Source: Opitutus sp. ER46 (GTDB lineage Bacteria > Verrucomicrobiota > Verrucomicrobiia > Opitutales > Opitutaceae). Taken from it: DNA of 64,000 bases. The stretch lies in NCBI RefSeq assembly GCF_003054705.1, contig NZ_QAYX01000023.1, positions 372,001 to 436,000 on the forward strand. Reading direction: 5' to 3'. The number at the start of each line of letters is the position of its first letter. The stretch's first letter is position 1. The position numbers and the translations under genes are program-made. Positions 45,887 to 53,879 of this stretch are shown here, one piece after another. The notes under the pieces are model-generated. The model did no database searches. It worked only from the letters and a program-made list of their open reading frames with translations, and was not told the origin of the DNA.

Positions 45887-47791
45887 TCAGAGCACCTGCA
45901 GCTTCTTGCGGTAGAACTCCACGACCTCGTCGGGATCGTCGGTGAAGAGCACGTAGTCGGCGATCCACGCCGGGGCGCGGCGGGTGCGGATCATGTGCTG
46001 GAGCTGCTTCCGCATGTCGGTCCAGAACTTCGCGTTGAAGAACACGTACGGGACGCGCGGGCGGACACCGAGCTTGAGGTTGCACATCTCGATGCCGATC
46101 TCCTCGAGCGTGCCGACGCCGCCGACGTTGAAGATGCAGAAGTCAGCCGCTTCGAACCATTTTTGGCGGAAGTGGCGGGACGACTCCTGGAACGTGTTGA
46201 AGAAGTCGACGCCGAGCTCCGGTGGCTGGGCCTCGAGCTCCAGGAAGCACGCGCCCGTGAGCGCGCCCTTCGCGCGGGCCTGGTCGGTGGCGAGACGCAT
46301 GACGCCGCCACCGCCACCGGTGAGGACGCCGAGGTTCGTGCCGATGAACGACGTCAGCTTGTCGACGAGCGACGAGATGCGGTCGGTGTCGGCCGGCTCG
46401 AGCCCGATGGCGGAGCCGTAGAACGCGAGGATGGTCGACTCCTGGAACTTGCGGGCGCTCTCCTCGCGGACGAAGAAACCGTGGTCCTTCTTGTACGTGT
46501 GCATGTACAGGTCCTTGGTGAGCTCGTCGTACCAATAGACCTGCAGGCCGATCGCCTCGAACGTGTCGAGCCGCGCGTGCGCGTTGCTCGAGAGGAAATA
46601 ACCGTGCGTGCGCGACGCCTTCCGGAAGATGACGCGCTTCAGCTTGATGTCGCCGATGCGCGTGAGGAGCTCGATCTGTTCGATAAGGTCCGGGAAGTAG
46701 TCGAGGACCAGGGTGTCGGCGTTGTCCGGCGCGGCGTCGAGGGCCTGGATCATCGTGCGATGACCGCAGCCGTTGCCGTTGCTGAGGACGGCCTTGAGGT
46801 CGTCGCCCGCGCGGACGAGCGTGGCGCGATTCTCCATCGTGGCGCTCTGGCCGCGAACGGTGATCTTGGTGCGCGGCTGGACGGGACCGGAGTCGCGCGC
46901 CGGGTTTTCGTCCATGCTCTTGTAGAGCTCGGAGGCGGTCGCGAGGAGCCGGGTGCGGCGCTTGGCGAGCGTCTTGTACTCGGGATCGTTGGCCTCGGGG
47001 GCGCGGAAGAGCTCGACCGACACCACGGGATTCACCACCGGCTGGTCGCCGGTGTTGTAGATCTCGAGCATGATGTTCGTGCCGAACGTCTTGATCGGAT
47101 CGAGCAGCACGGCGCTCGTGTGGATGCCGAAGTTGCCGGCGCCCTGGTTGAGGACGACGAAGTGCTCCTTCAGGTACATCGAGCAGCTCGTGAGAATGCC
47201 CGAGCGCGGCGGGATCGTGAGCGGGGAGGCGTCGTGGCGCACCTGCACGCGGTCGAGATACCCACGGCCGGCGACGCCACTGACGACGCGCTCGAAGTCT
47301 GCGCGCTGCAGCTTGGTGCTGAGCGTGTAGCTGAGCTGGTGCGGCGTCAGGAAGACGCGGCCGCTGCTATCGATGCTGACGGTGTTGGGCAGCTTGATGC
47401 GGTTCTCCTTGAGCGCGTCCCAGATCTCTCCGGTGGAGAGCTTGGCGGCGGGAGGCGCGAAGAAGAGGCGGCCGACGGGCGCACCAACGCGCATCAGTTT
47501 CTTCCAGTAGGTCGCGTTGGGGAAGCTGCTGTCGTAGATGAAGGCATCGGCCTCGAGCTCGAGGCGGTTGCCCTCAATGCGGGGAGCTCCCTGCGTGAGC
47601 ATTTCGATACCGACGCGCGCGAGTGAGCTGCGCTCGGTGAACTGCAAGGCGGGGAGGTGGGATTTGGCGAACTCCAGTTCTGCCGGATGGCGGGGCCAAA
47701 ACGCCAAGGTGAGCGTTACAGAGTGCTCGTCCTTGTTTTTGACGGTAAGGATCTGGCCATCCTGACTGGTCCAAAATTGGTCAGGATTCAT
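45887..47791 (-). CDS. LOG-family (TIGR00730-like) protein with large N-terminal region
   Basis: 634 aa. The last 190 residues resemble LOG nucleotide phosphoribohydrolases: LGVLTGGGGGVMRLATDQA, RHFRQKWFEAADF and GGVGTLEEIGIEM align with the LOG ERK and PGGxGTxxE motifs, though the Pro is replaced (NVGGVGTLEE). The segment at about 195-270 (GILTSCSMYLKEHFVVLNQG, HTSAVLLDP, IMLEIYNTGDQPVVNP) has the order of a dUTPase/dCTP-deaminase jelly roll. A Rossmann-like middle part (about 350-420) follows. The combination suggests a nucleotide-processing protein, but this is inference. Family LOG enzymes are usually 180-450 aa. It stands alone, upstream of the purD region on the same strand. Confidence 0.65.
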   Translation of the reverse strand: MNPDQFWTSQDGQILTVKNKDEHSVTLTLAFWPRHPAELEFAKSHLPALQFTERSSLARVGIEMLTQGAPRIEGNRLELEADAFIYDSSFPNATYWKKLMRVGAPVGRLFFAPPAAKLSTGEIWDALKENRIKLPNTVSIDSSGRVFLTPHQLSYTLSTKLQRADFERVVSGVAGRGYLDRVQVRHDASPLTIPPRSGILTSCSMYLKEHFVVLNQGAGNFGIHTSAVLLDPIKTFGTNIMLEIYNTGDQPVVNPVVSVELFRAPEANDPEYKTLAKRRTRLLATASELYKSMDENPARDSGPVQPRTKITVRGQSATMENRATLVRAGDDLKAVLSNGNGCGHRTMIQALDAAPDNADTLVLDYFPDLIEQIELLTRIGDIKLKRVIFRKASRTHGYFLSSNAHARLDTFEAIGLQVYWYDELTKDLYMHTYKKDHGFFVREESARKFQESTILAFYGSAIGLEPADTDRISSLVDKLTSFIGTNLGVLTGGGGGVMRLATDQARAKGALTGACFLELEAQPPELGVDFFNTFQESSRHFRQKWFEAADFCIFNVGGVGTLEEIGIEMCNLKLGVRPRVPYVFFNAKFWTDMRKQLQHMIRTRRAPAWIADYVLFTDDPDEVVEFYRKKLQVL

Positions 47792-48235
47792 TTGTGAGGG
47801 GGTCGGTGATGGCGGAACCCCGCCCCCGGCGCAAGTGGGGAGTATCAGGGGCCTTGGAGGGCCTCCATCGTTCTCGTAATCGTTCTCGTTCTCGACGGCC
47901 CGAGGCGATGCCGGCCCTCCGGCGCATCCTCTTTCTCATACTCTTCCTCTTTCTCTTTCTCTCATCCGTCCAGGCCGCCGGAGCGGCCCACATGAGAGAA
48001 CGAGAACGAGTACGAGAATGAGAACGATTTGGGGCCGGCGCTCAGGGCCGGCCCTTCCTCAATCCCTTGAGAGGAAGAGAAAGAGGAAGAGTAAGAGGAA
48101 GAGCCCTGCCCCGGCCCCGCCCCGGGCCGGAGCGGGGCGGCCACTCTCGGGTTGCTTTTGGACGGAGGACTGGCTGATTCGCTCGATTTTACGGCACTGT
48201 TCCCCTCCGGAACGCGTCTACCCGAACCCTCCAAT
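47792..48235. other. 444-bp intergenic region with mirrored purine repeats
   Basis: Divergent spacer between the LOG-type gene and the FKBP gene. It contains four low-complexity arrays (47868-48104) and must hold both promoters. No gene is seen. Confidence 0.6.
47868..48104. repeat. Mirrored pair of hexamer repeat elements
   Basis: Element A appears as pyrimidine strand at 47868-47894 (TCGTTCTCG units) and purine strand at 47994-48030 (GAGAACGAG units ending GATTT). Element B appears as pyrimidine strand at 47928-47964 (CTCTTTCTC) and purine strand at 48069-48104 (GAGGAAGAG). The order is A', B', A, B, so the two complementary pairs are interleaved. Element B shares AAGAGGAAGAGTAAGAG with the copy at 58161-58200. 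Confidence 0.85.
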
Positions 48236-49066
48236 ATGAACCTGAAGCATTCTCTCGCGCTCTGCATCGCTGCGGCCGGCCTCACCGTCGCCCGCGCCGA
48301 GGGCGTCAAATTCAATCCTCCGGCCCAGGGTGACCAGGCTGGTGCGGCTCCGGCTGCCGCGGCTCCCGCGGCTCCGGCGCCCGCCACCGCTGCGCCCACG
48401 CCCGCCCCGACGTTCACCGACGCGCAGGTGGCGGAAGAGCTCGGCTGGTTCTACGGCAAGCGCATGGGCCTGTCCGAACTCGGCTTCAGCGCCGCCGAGA
48501 CCCAGGCGCTCCTCAAGGGCCTCTCCTCCGCGGCCGCCGGCAAGGACTCGCCGTTCGACCTCGAGAAGATCAGCCCGCGCGTCGAGGAGTTCATGCAGCA
48601 GAAGCAGGCCGCCTACCTCGCCAAGCTGAAGGAGCAGAGCAATGCCGAGAACCTGGCCTTCTTCACCAAGCTCAAGGAGAACAAGAACATCGTCGAACTG
48701 CCGGACGGCCTCCGCTACGAGATCGTCCAGGCCGGCAACGGCGCGTACCCGAAGGCCGAGGACACCGTGAAGGTTCACTACACCGGCACGCTCGTGAACG
48801 GGTCCGTGTTTGACAGCTCCGTCGAGCGCAAGGAGCCCGCGACCTTCGCCCTGAAGGAAGTCATCCCCGGCTGGACCGAGGGCATCCAGAAGATAAACAA
48901 GGGCGGCAAGATTAAGCTCTACGTGCCGCCGCACCTGGCCTACGGCGACGATCCGCGTCCTGGCATTCCTCCGGGCTCCACGCTGATTTTCGACGTCGAG
49001 CTGCTCGACATCAATCCGCCGGCCCCCGCCGCGCCCACGCCCACGCCGGCGCCGGCGACGAAGTAA
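48236..49066 (+). CDS. FKBP-type peptidyl-prolyl isomerase, exported
   Basis: 276 aa. Signal peptide (about 1-22, ending VARA), an Ala/Pro linker (about 33-60), an FKBP_N dimerisation domain of helices (about 60-150, EELGWFYGKRMGLSELGF) and an FKBP domain (about 165-262) with VKVHYTGTLVNGSVFDSS, VIPGWTEGIQ and YVPPHLAYGDD. This is the Mip/FkpA layout of periplasmic folding helpers. The Tyr, Asp and Trp of the FK506 pocket are present. An Ala/Pro tail ends the protein. A strong terminator follows. Confidence 0.93.
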   Translation: MNLKHSLALCIAAAGLTVARAEGVKFNPPAQGDQAGAAPAAAAPAAPAPATAAPTPAPTFTDAQVAEELGWFYGKRMGLSELGFSAAETQALLKGLSSAAAGKDSPFDLEKISPRVEEFMQQKQAAYLAKLKEQSNAENLAFFTKLKENKNIVELPDGLRYEIVQAGNGAYPKAEDTVKVHYTGTLVNGSVFDSSVERKEPATFALKEVIPGWTEGIQKINKGGKIKLYVPPHLAYGDDPRPGIPPGSTLIFDVELLDINPPAPAAPTPTPAPATK

Positions 49067-49090
49067 GCGCCGCGTCATTCGTTTCCGCCT

Positions 49091-49124
49091 GAGCGCGACC
49101 GAACTCCGGTCGCGCTCTTTTTTT
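49091..49124 (+). terminator. Rho-independent terminator of the FKBP gene
   Basis: 11-bp perfect stem (49091-49101 with 49107-49117), 5-base loop, followed by seven T, 25 bp after the stop. Confidence 0.95.
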
Positions 49125-49132
49125 GGCTGCGC

Positions 49133-49618
49133 TCAGCGCGTGGATGCCGCCGCGATCTGAAGCTCGCCCGGGGCAAGGCCGGCGACGCTGGCGCGAAGGA
49201 CAATGACGCCCCGACCGGCCGACGCCCGGACGTACGCGACGCAGCGCCCTTGGATGGCCGTGCGCTCGGTGGCATGGAAAGCCTCGTGGCTCGTGTTGTC
49301 GCCGTCATCCACGGCGACGACGTGTCCGGGACCTTCCGCGCGAAACGAGACGAGGTGCGCGGCGGAGGGGACGCGCACACCGGCGGCGTCGACGATTGTC
49401 GCGGTGACGCGGACCACGTCCTCCCAGTCGGGCGACACCTGCGTCCGGTCGGCGGTGAGGACGACGCGGGCGGGGGGGGCGGCGGTCACGAGTTCGTCGC
49501 GCGCGACTTCGCGTCCGCCATTGCGGGCGACGGCGCGAAGGGTGCTGGGGGCGAAGGGGACCGGCCAGACGCGCGGCGAGGCGTCGGCGTTGAGTGGCTT
49601 CGCGCCGAGCGAGCGGGT
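49133..49618 (-). pseudogene. C-terminal remnant of a GH2 beta-galactosidase
   Basis: About 160 codons that read like the end of a glycoside hydrolase family 2 enzyme: RSLGAKPLNAD, RVWPVPFAPSTLRAVARNGG, ARVVLTADRTQVSPDWEDV, then HLVSFRAEGPGHVVAVDDGD, TSHEAFHA and the terminal beta strands. In intact enzymes this domain follows sugar-binding, Ig and TIM-barrel domains, none of which is present. Homology fades exactly where the upstream esterase gene ends (stop at 49624-49626), in a different frame and without a good start codon. This is best explained by a deletion that joined the esterase gene to the tail of an old GH2 gene. The frame is still free of stops, so the loss may be recent or the fragment may be translated. 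Confidence 0.75.
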
Positions 49619-49623
49619 CGAGA

Positions 49624-51153
49624 TCAGCGCGGGAGCGAGGCCTGAAACGGCGCGGCGGGGAGGCCCTCGCCGTTGTACAGGTTGCAGCCCGCGGGGAACG
49701 GGGCCCAGGCGTAGCGGACGGATACGGGCGTCGCGACGGCGGAGCTGGAGACATAGACCGTGTCGCCGTCGATGGTGGCGGTGGCCGGCATGAATTTCCC
49801 GTCGTCACCGGCGACCTCGAAACTGCGCAGGGGAGCGCCGCGGTCGGTGAGTCCGCCGGTGGTGTGGCTGAAGGTGAGGCGCAGCGCGCCACCGAGGCCC
49901 ACCATCTTTTCGAGTTGGGGGCCGGAGTACTCGATCGGTCGGCCATAGGTGCGCGCCAGGGCGATGCGGCAGAGTCGCGCGCCGACGTCCTGCTTGTTGC
50001 GCGGGTGAACGTTGCGCTCCTCGCCAATGTCGATCGTGACCGCCATGGCGGTGTTGGGGAGCTTGAGGGCCTCGGCCTGCCAGGCGCGGACATCGGGGCC
50101 GTTGCTGGCGGCGTTCTGGCCGGCGAGCTGGCAGAAAAAGAAGGGCAACTCGCGGCCCCAGAGTGTCCGCCAGTCCTTGATCAACGTTTCATTCCAGAGC
50201 GGGAAAAGCTCGCGTGGGGCGGTGATGGATTCGCCCTGGTACCAGAGCACGCCGCGGATGGAGAAGCCGACGAACGGCGCGACCATGCCGTTGAACATAA
50301 CCGTGGGGTTGTGCTGGTCCTGCACCGGGTGGGGGCGCGGGCGGCGCGGTGGCCGCTTCTTCTCCTCCTTCGCTTTGGCGACGGCCTTGTCCCACACTTG
50401 CTGTTCCTGCGCGGACGGCGGGGCGTACGCCTTCACCTTGGCGTCGAAGTCATCGAGCACGGGCTTGAGCCGGGGATCGGCGGCGATGGCTTTGCGGCGG
50501 ATCCAGGCCTGCGCGGTGCTGGCGCCGTAGGTCAGGGTGACGATGCCGACCGGCACGCCGAGTGCCTGCTGGAGATCGCGGGCGAAGAAGTAGCCGACGG
50601 CGGAGAACTCGCGCACGTTCTCCGGGGTGCAAACCTTCCACGTGCCCGGGACGCGGGCCTGCGGGACGTAGGCGCGCGTCCACTCGCCGGTGAACATGCG
50701 CAACTGCGGATGGTCGGCGCGGGCCACTTCCTCGGCCTCGTTGGCCACGCCGGCGAAGCCATACTTCTCGGTCTTCGCGACGGTGAAATCCATGTTCGAC
50801 TGTCCGGAACAGAGCCAAACCTCGCCGACGAGGACATCGGAGAGTTCGATCACCTCATCCGCGCCCGCGCCGCGGACGCTCAGGACGCGCGGTTCGCTCG
50901 ACGCGGCGAGGGGGGCCAACTGGACGCGCCATTGCCCCTGGTCGTCGGCGGTCGTGGTCATTTGTTGGCGATCGAACTGCACGGTGACCTTTTCGCCGGG
51001 CGCGGCCGTTCCCCACACCGGGACGGGCTGCTCGCGCTGGAGCACCATGTGCGAGGTGAAAGGACTGGCGAGTTCGACGGCGGCCCGCGCGACGAAGGCG
51101 GTGCCGGCCGCGGCGGCGAGAAGGACTAGGCGGACGAGGCGACTGAAGTGCAT
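49624..51153 (-). CDS. Sialate O-acetylesterase-family carbohydrate esterase
   Basis: 509 aa from the ATG at 51153, with a signal peptide (about 1-25). SGNH-hydrolase motifs: catalytic Ser in LCSGQSNMDF, block III GVLWYQGES, and the Asp/His pair in DIGEERNVHPRNK. N-terminal FTSHMVLQREQPVPVWGTA and the C-terminal FPAGCNLYNGEGLPAAPF are the family ends, so the gene is complete. A Lys/Pro-rich insert (KEEKKRPPRRPRPHP) precedes the third block. It removes O-acetyl groups from sugars; given the pectin lyases nearby, acetylated rhamnogalacturonan is a plausible substrate. Heptamer repeats lie just upstream. Confidence 0.9.
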   Translation of the reverse strand: MHFSRLVRLVLLAAAAGTAFVARAAVELASPFTSHMVLQREQPVPVWGTAAPGEKVTVQFDRQQMTTTADDQGQWRVQLAPLAASSEPRVLSVRGAGADEVIELSDVLVGEVWLCSGQSNMDFTVAKTEKYGFAGVANEAEEVARADHPQLRMFTGEWTRAYVPQARVPGTWKVCTPENVREFSAVGYFFARDLQQALGVPVGIVTLTYGASTAQAWIRRKAIAADPRLKPVLDDFDAKVKAYAPPSAQEQQVWDKAVAKAKEEKKRPPRRPRPHPVQDQHNPTVMFNGMVAPFVGFSIRGVLWYQGESITAPRELFPLWNETLIKDWRTLWGRELPFFFCQLAGQNAASNGPDVRAWQAEALKLPNTAMAVTIDIGEERNVHPRNKQDVGARLCRIALARTYGRPIEYSGPQLEKMVGLGGALRLTFSHTTGGLTDRGAPLRSFEVAGDDGKFMPATATIDGDTVYVSSSAVATPVSVRYAWAPFPAGCNLYNGEGLPAAPFQASLPR

Positions 51154-51156
51154 GAA

Positions 51157-51191
51157 GAAAGGCTGAAGGCGGAATGCTGAAGGCTGAAATC
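51157..51191. repeat. Five tandem TGAAGGC-type heptamers before the esterase start
   Basis: Units GAAAGGC, TGAAGGC, GGAATGC, TGAAGGC, TGAAATC, beginning 4 bp before the esterase ATG (minus strand). Same family and 15 identical bases as the array before ispD. Confidence 0.85.
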
Positions 51192-51417
51192 TGCGGCAAT
51201 GGAGAGACGGCGTTGGCACGCTCGAAGATGCTGGAGCGCGGGCAAATGGAAGACCGGGAGAGAGAATCAGGAGGTGACCACGAATGGACACCGATATGCG
51301 CGAAAGTGGAGGACGGAAGCGGGGAAGAAAAGACGCGCCGCCCGAAATAGGGGCGCGCAACCGAGGGGCGGGGCGGTGCGTCCAGCGCGACATTGCCTGC
51401 CGTCCCGGTTGGTGGTG

Positions 51418-52212
51418 ATGGTGGCGATCCCCTTCATGCACTCCATCTCCCTGCTTTCGTTCCGTCCTCTGCTGGCCGGCCTCGTCCTCGGTACCGGCGC
51501 TGCGCTGGCCGCAGCCGAACCTGCCGCTTCTGCCCCGGCACCGTCCTCCCCGACCGCGGGCGCACCCGCCGCACCGATTGACCAGCACACCCTCGACAAG
51601 CGGACGTCCGGCGTGCTGAAGCGGCTGCAGTTGAGCGACGCGGCCCAGAAGGAAGCGGTGCTGCAGATCCTGGAACAGCATTTCCGCGCGTTGTATGACT
51701 GGCACCAGCAGCACGATCCGGAGCTGGCCGGGCTGTGGAAACGCTGGGCGGATGCGCGCACCCAGGACGCGAAGGACGAGACGAAGGCGGCGGCAGTCGT
51801 CGCGGAGATCCGCGCGACGTACGCCTCGCTCCAGCCTCAGCACCAGAGTTTTCTGCAGGCGCTGGCGAAGCACCTCACGCCGGAACAGGTCGAGGCGGTG
51901 AAGGACGCCATGACATCCTCGCCGGGGATGCGCCGCACCTACGAGGCCTACCTGAAGATGATCCCGACCTTCACCGACGAGGAGAAGGCGTTCATTGCCG
52001 GGAAGCTGCTCGTGGCCCGCGAGATGGCGATGGATGCCGTCAGCGACAAGGAGAAGGCCAACCTTTTCAAGACGCAGAAAGTACAGGTTGAGGCTTACAT
52101 CGACGCGCAGGGCTATGACTACCGAGCCGCCTACAAGGCGTTTGCCAACAACCAGCCTGCGCCGAAGGACGCGATCACCAAACGCGTGCGCACGGCGCCG
52201 GCGGCTCCGTAA
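51418..52212 (+). CDS. DUF3826 protein, exported
   Basis: 264 aa; starts ATG 51418, with ATG 51436 as an alternative. A signal peptide ends near residue 33. The rest is helical: LKRLQLSDAAQKEAVLQILE, HFRALYDWHQQHDPEL, and the C-terminal block LKMIPTFTDEEKAFIAGKLL, AREMAMDAVSDKEK, VEAYIDAQGYDYRAAYK is the conserved core of DUF3826. The family is known mainly from polysaccharide-utilising Bacteroidetes and Verrucomicrobia; its function is unknown. It is next to a carbohydrate esterase gene and 6 kb from rhamnogalacturonan lyases. The 264-bp spacer before it holds the heptamer array and an inverted GCGCC/GGCGC repeat. Confidence 0.75.
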   Translation: MVAIPFMHSISLLSFRPLLAGLVLGTGAALAAAEPAASAPAPSSPTAGAPAAPIDQHTLDKRTSGVLKRLQLSDAAQKEAVLQILEQHFRALYDWHQQHDPELAGLWKRWADARTQDAKDETKAAAVVAEIRATYASLQPQHQSFLQALAKHLTPEQVEAVKDAMTSSPGMRRTYEAYLKMIPTFTDEEKAFIAGKLLVAREMAMDAVSDKEKANLFKTQKVQVEAYIDAQGYDYRAAYKAFANNQPAPKDAITKRVRTAPAAP

Positions 52213-52236
52213 GGCGGCGCCGCCCGGCGGGCCGCG

Positions 52237-53514
52237 TCACCACACGCCGGCGACGGCGGTCTGGCAGTGTGGGCAACGACCTCCGACGAGGACGTTCCGG
52301 GTGACCGCGAAGCCCGTGCGCTCGATCACCGGCCGGCGGCACTGGGGGCAGAACGTGGCTTCGGCGCCCTCCAGTTCCGGCACGTTGCCGATGTAGACGT
52401 GGCGCAGGCCGGCGTCCCGGGCGATGTCGCGGGCGCGCAACAAGGTGTCCACCGGCGTGGGCGCGAGGTGCTCGAGTTTGTGCTGCGGGTGGAAACGCGA
52501 GAAGTGCAGCGGCCGGTCGGGCCCGAGTTCCGCGACAATCCAGCCGCACATCCGGCGGATGGAATCGAGGCGGTCGGTGTAGCCCGGCACGACGAGATTG
52601 ATGATCTCGAACCACACGCCGAGTTCGTGGCAGACCTTGAGCGTACGCAGGATCGGCGCGAGCCGACCGGAGTTGAGCTGGCGGTAAGTGGATTCGTCGA
52701 AACCCTTCAGATCGATGTGGGCGGCGTCGACGAAGGCGAGCAGCTCGCGCAGCGGGCGCTCCTCGATCGAGCCGCAGGACACCAGGATGTTTTGGCGGCC
52801 GGCGGCGCGGACCGCCCGGCAGGAGGCCAGCGTGTACTCATAGTAGGCCGTGGGCTCGGAGTAGGTGTAGGAGACGCTGGGGCAGCGCAGGGCTTCCGCC
52901 ACGCCGGGGAGATCTTCGGGAAACAGGCTCAGCCGGCTCATCTCGTCGAGCGTGAGCGTCGCGGGGAGCGGGGCGCGCAGGCGCAGTTCGGCACCGCGGG
53001 CGTCCTTGGTGTCCTCGGGCCGGCGCTGGGAGATTTCCCAGTTCTGGCAGTTGAGGCAGCGGAAGACGCAGCCGGCGGTGGCGAGGGAGAACGTGCGCGC
53101 GCCCGGATGAAAATGGAACAGCGGCTTCTTCTCCACGGGGTCGACGTGGAAGGTGCACGGGTTGCCGTAGGCCAGGGTGTAGAGCGTGCCGTCGCGGTTC
53201 ACCTTGTTGCGACAGTGGCTGCGGTCGCCCGGCGCGAGGATGCAGTTGTTGGGGCAGACCTTGCACTGCACGTTGCGGCCGAGCTTCACGTAATGGGCGG
53301 CCTCGCGCGCCCAGCCGCGCTGTGCCCAGCGCCGCCACGTGGCCTCGCCGGGGGCATCCCCCTTGAACACCTCGGCCGGCCCGTCGCCGTCGGCACCGAG
53401 TCCGAGCAACCGCTGCAGCCACGACGCGTCGGTGGCCGCGAGGAGGGCGGTGGCGCCGCCGGCGCGGAGGGCGGTGCGGCGGGAGACGGGGGCGCTGGCG
53501 ATGGCGAAGGACAT
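52237..53514 (-). CDS. AmmeMemoRadiSam system radical SAM enzyme, Tat-like signal
   Basis: 425 aa from the ATG at 53514. The N-terminus VSRRTALRAGG followed by ATALLAATDA looks like a twin-arginine signal. A Cys cluster (Cys84, 87, 91, 101) precedes the radical SAM motif C-x3-C-x2-C (Cys149, 153, 156 in AGCVFRCLNCQNW). SYTYSEPTAYYEYTL and the DLKGFDESTYRQL segment are family markers. The C-terminus has two C-x2-C pairs (FCPQC, GRCPHC), as in a zinc ribbon. The family is defined by co-occurrence with Memo and AMMECR1, both encoded 2.5 kb upstream on the same strand. The substrate is unknown in all organisms. It begins two bases after the stop of the small membrane-protein gene, so the two are tightly coupled. 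Confidence 0.9.
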   Translation of the reverse strand: MSFAIASAPVSRRTALRAGGATALLAATDASWLQRLLGLGADGDGPAEVFKGDAPGEATWRRWAQRGWAREAAHYVKLGRNVQCKVCPNNCILAPGDRSHCRNKVNRDGTLYTLAYGNPCTFHVDPVEKKPLFHFHPGARTFSLATAGCVFRCLNCQNWEISQRRPEDTKDARGAELRLRAPLPATLTLDEMSRLSLFPEDLPGVAEALRCPSVSYTYSEPTAYYEYTLASCRAVRAAGRQNILVSCGSIEERPLRELLAFVDAAHIDLKGFDESTYRQLNSGRLAPILRTLKVCHELGVWFEIINLVVPGYTDRLDSIRRMCGWIVAELGPDRPLHFSRFHPQHKLEHLAPTPVDTLLRARDIARDAGLRHVYIGNVPELEGAEATFCPQCRRPVIERTGFAVTRNVLVGGRCPHCQTAVAGVW

Positions 53515-53516
53515 GT

Positions 53517-53774
53517 TCAGGCCCGCGGCTTGATCCATTCCCACCGCACGAAGGCGAGGTAGACGGAAGGGACGAGGTGGAACCCAACCAGTAACGCCAG
53601 TGGCAGGTGCAGCCGCCGGTGCAGCGCCAGCGCGGTGCGCTCGTCGAGCCAGACCCCGAGGCCGAAGCCGTCGCTCAGCGCGTATCCGGTGAAAAAGAAC
53701 GCGAGCACCACCGGGATCAGGAGCCAGCCGGTCCAGCGGACCAGTTTCAGGGCGAAGAACTGCAGGCGGCTCAT
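53517..53774 (-). CDS. Small two-helix membrane protein, cytochrome b-like
   Basis: 85 aa. Two hydrophobic helices: about 12-34 (LVRWTGWLLIPVVLAFFFTG) and about 53-76. His residues lie at the start and inside the second helix (LHRRLHLPLALLVGFHLVPS), spaced as in heme b-binding helices of small cytochrome b-type domains. Heme binding is inference. It lies between the spermidine-synthase-like gene and the radical SAM gene, two bases before the latter, which suggests that it serves the radical SAM protein, for instance as an electron donor or anchor. Confidence 0.75.
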   Translation of the reverse strand: MSRLQFFALKLVRWTGWLLIPVVLAFFFTGYALSDGFGLGVWLDERTALALHRRLHLPLALLVGFHLVPSVYLAFVRWEWIKPRA

Positions 53775-53824
53775 GGGCGGGAATAGGGACGATGGTGGCG
53801 GTTGGGCGGGCGGTGCGACCTCAC

Positions 53825-53872
53825 GAGAACGAGAACGAGAACGAGAACGAGAACGAGAACGAGAACGAGAAC
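53825..53872. repeat. Eight perfect GAGAAC hexamers
   Basis: Eight identical copies in tandem within the 105-bp spacer between the spermidine-synthase-like and small membrane-protein genes. On the mRNA-sense strand it is GTTCTC repeated. It is the cleanest copy of the GAGAAC family in the window. Confidence 0.95.
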
Positions 53873-53879
53873 CGGGGGG

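Noticed and set aside
45543-46085. Open frame across the 21-mer array into the LOG gene
   Set aside because: Low-complexity composition and overlap with a real gene in another frame.
53825-53872. Possible CRISPR-like array
   Set aside because: Units are six bases with no spacers; simple tandem repeat. No cas genes in the window.
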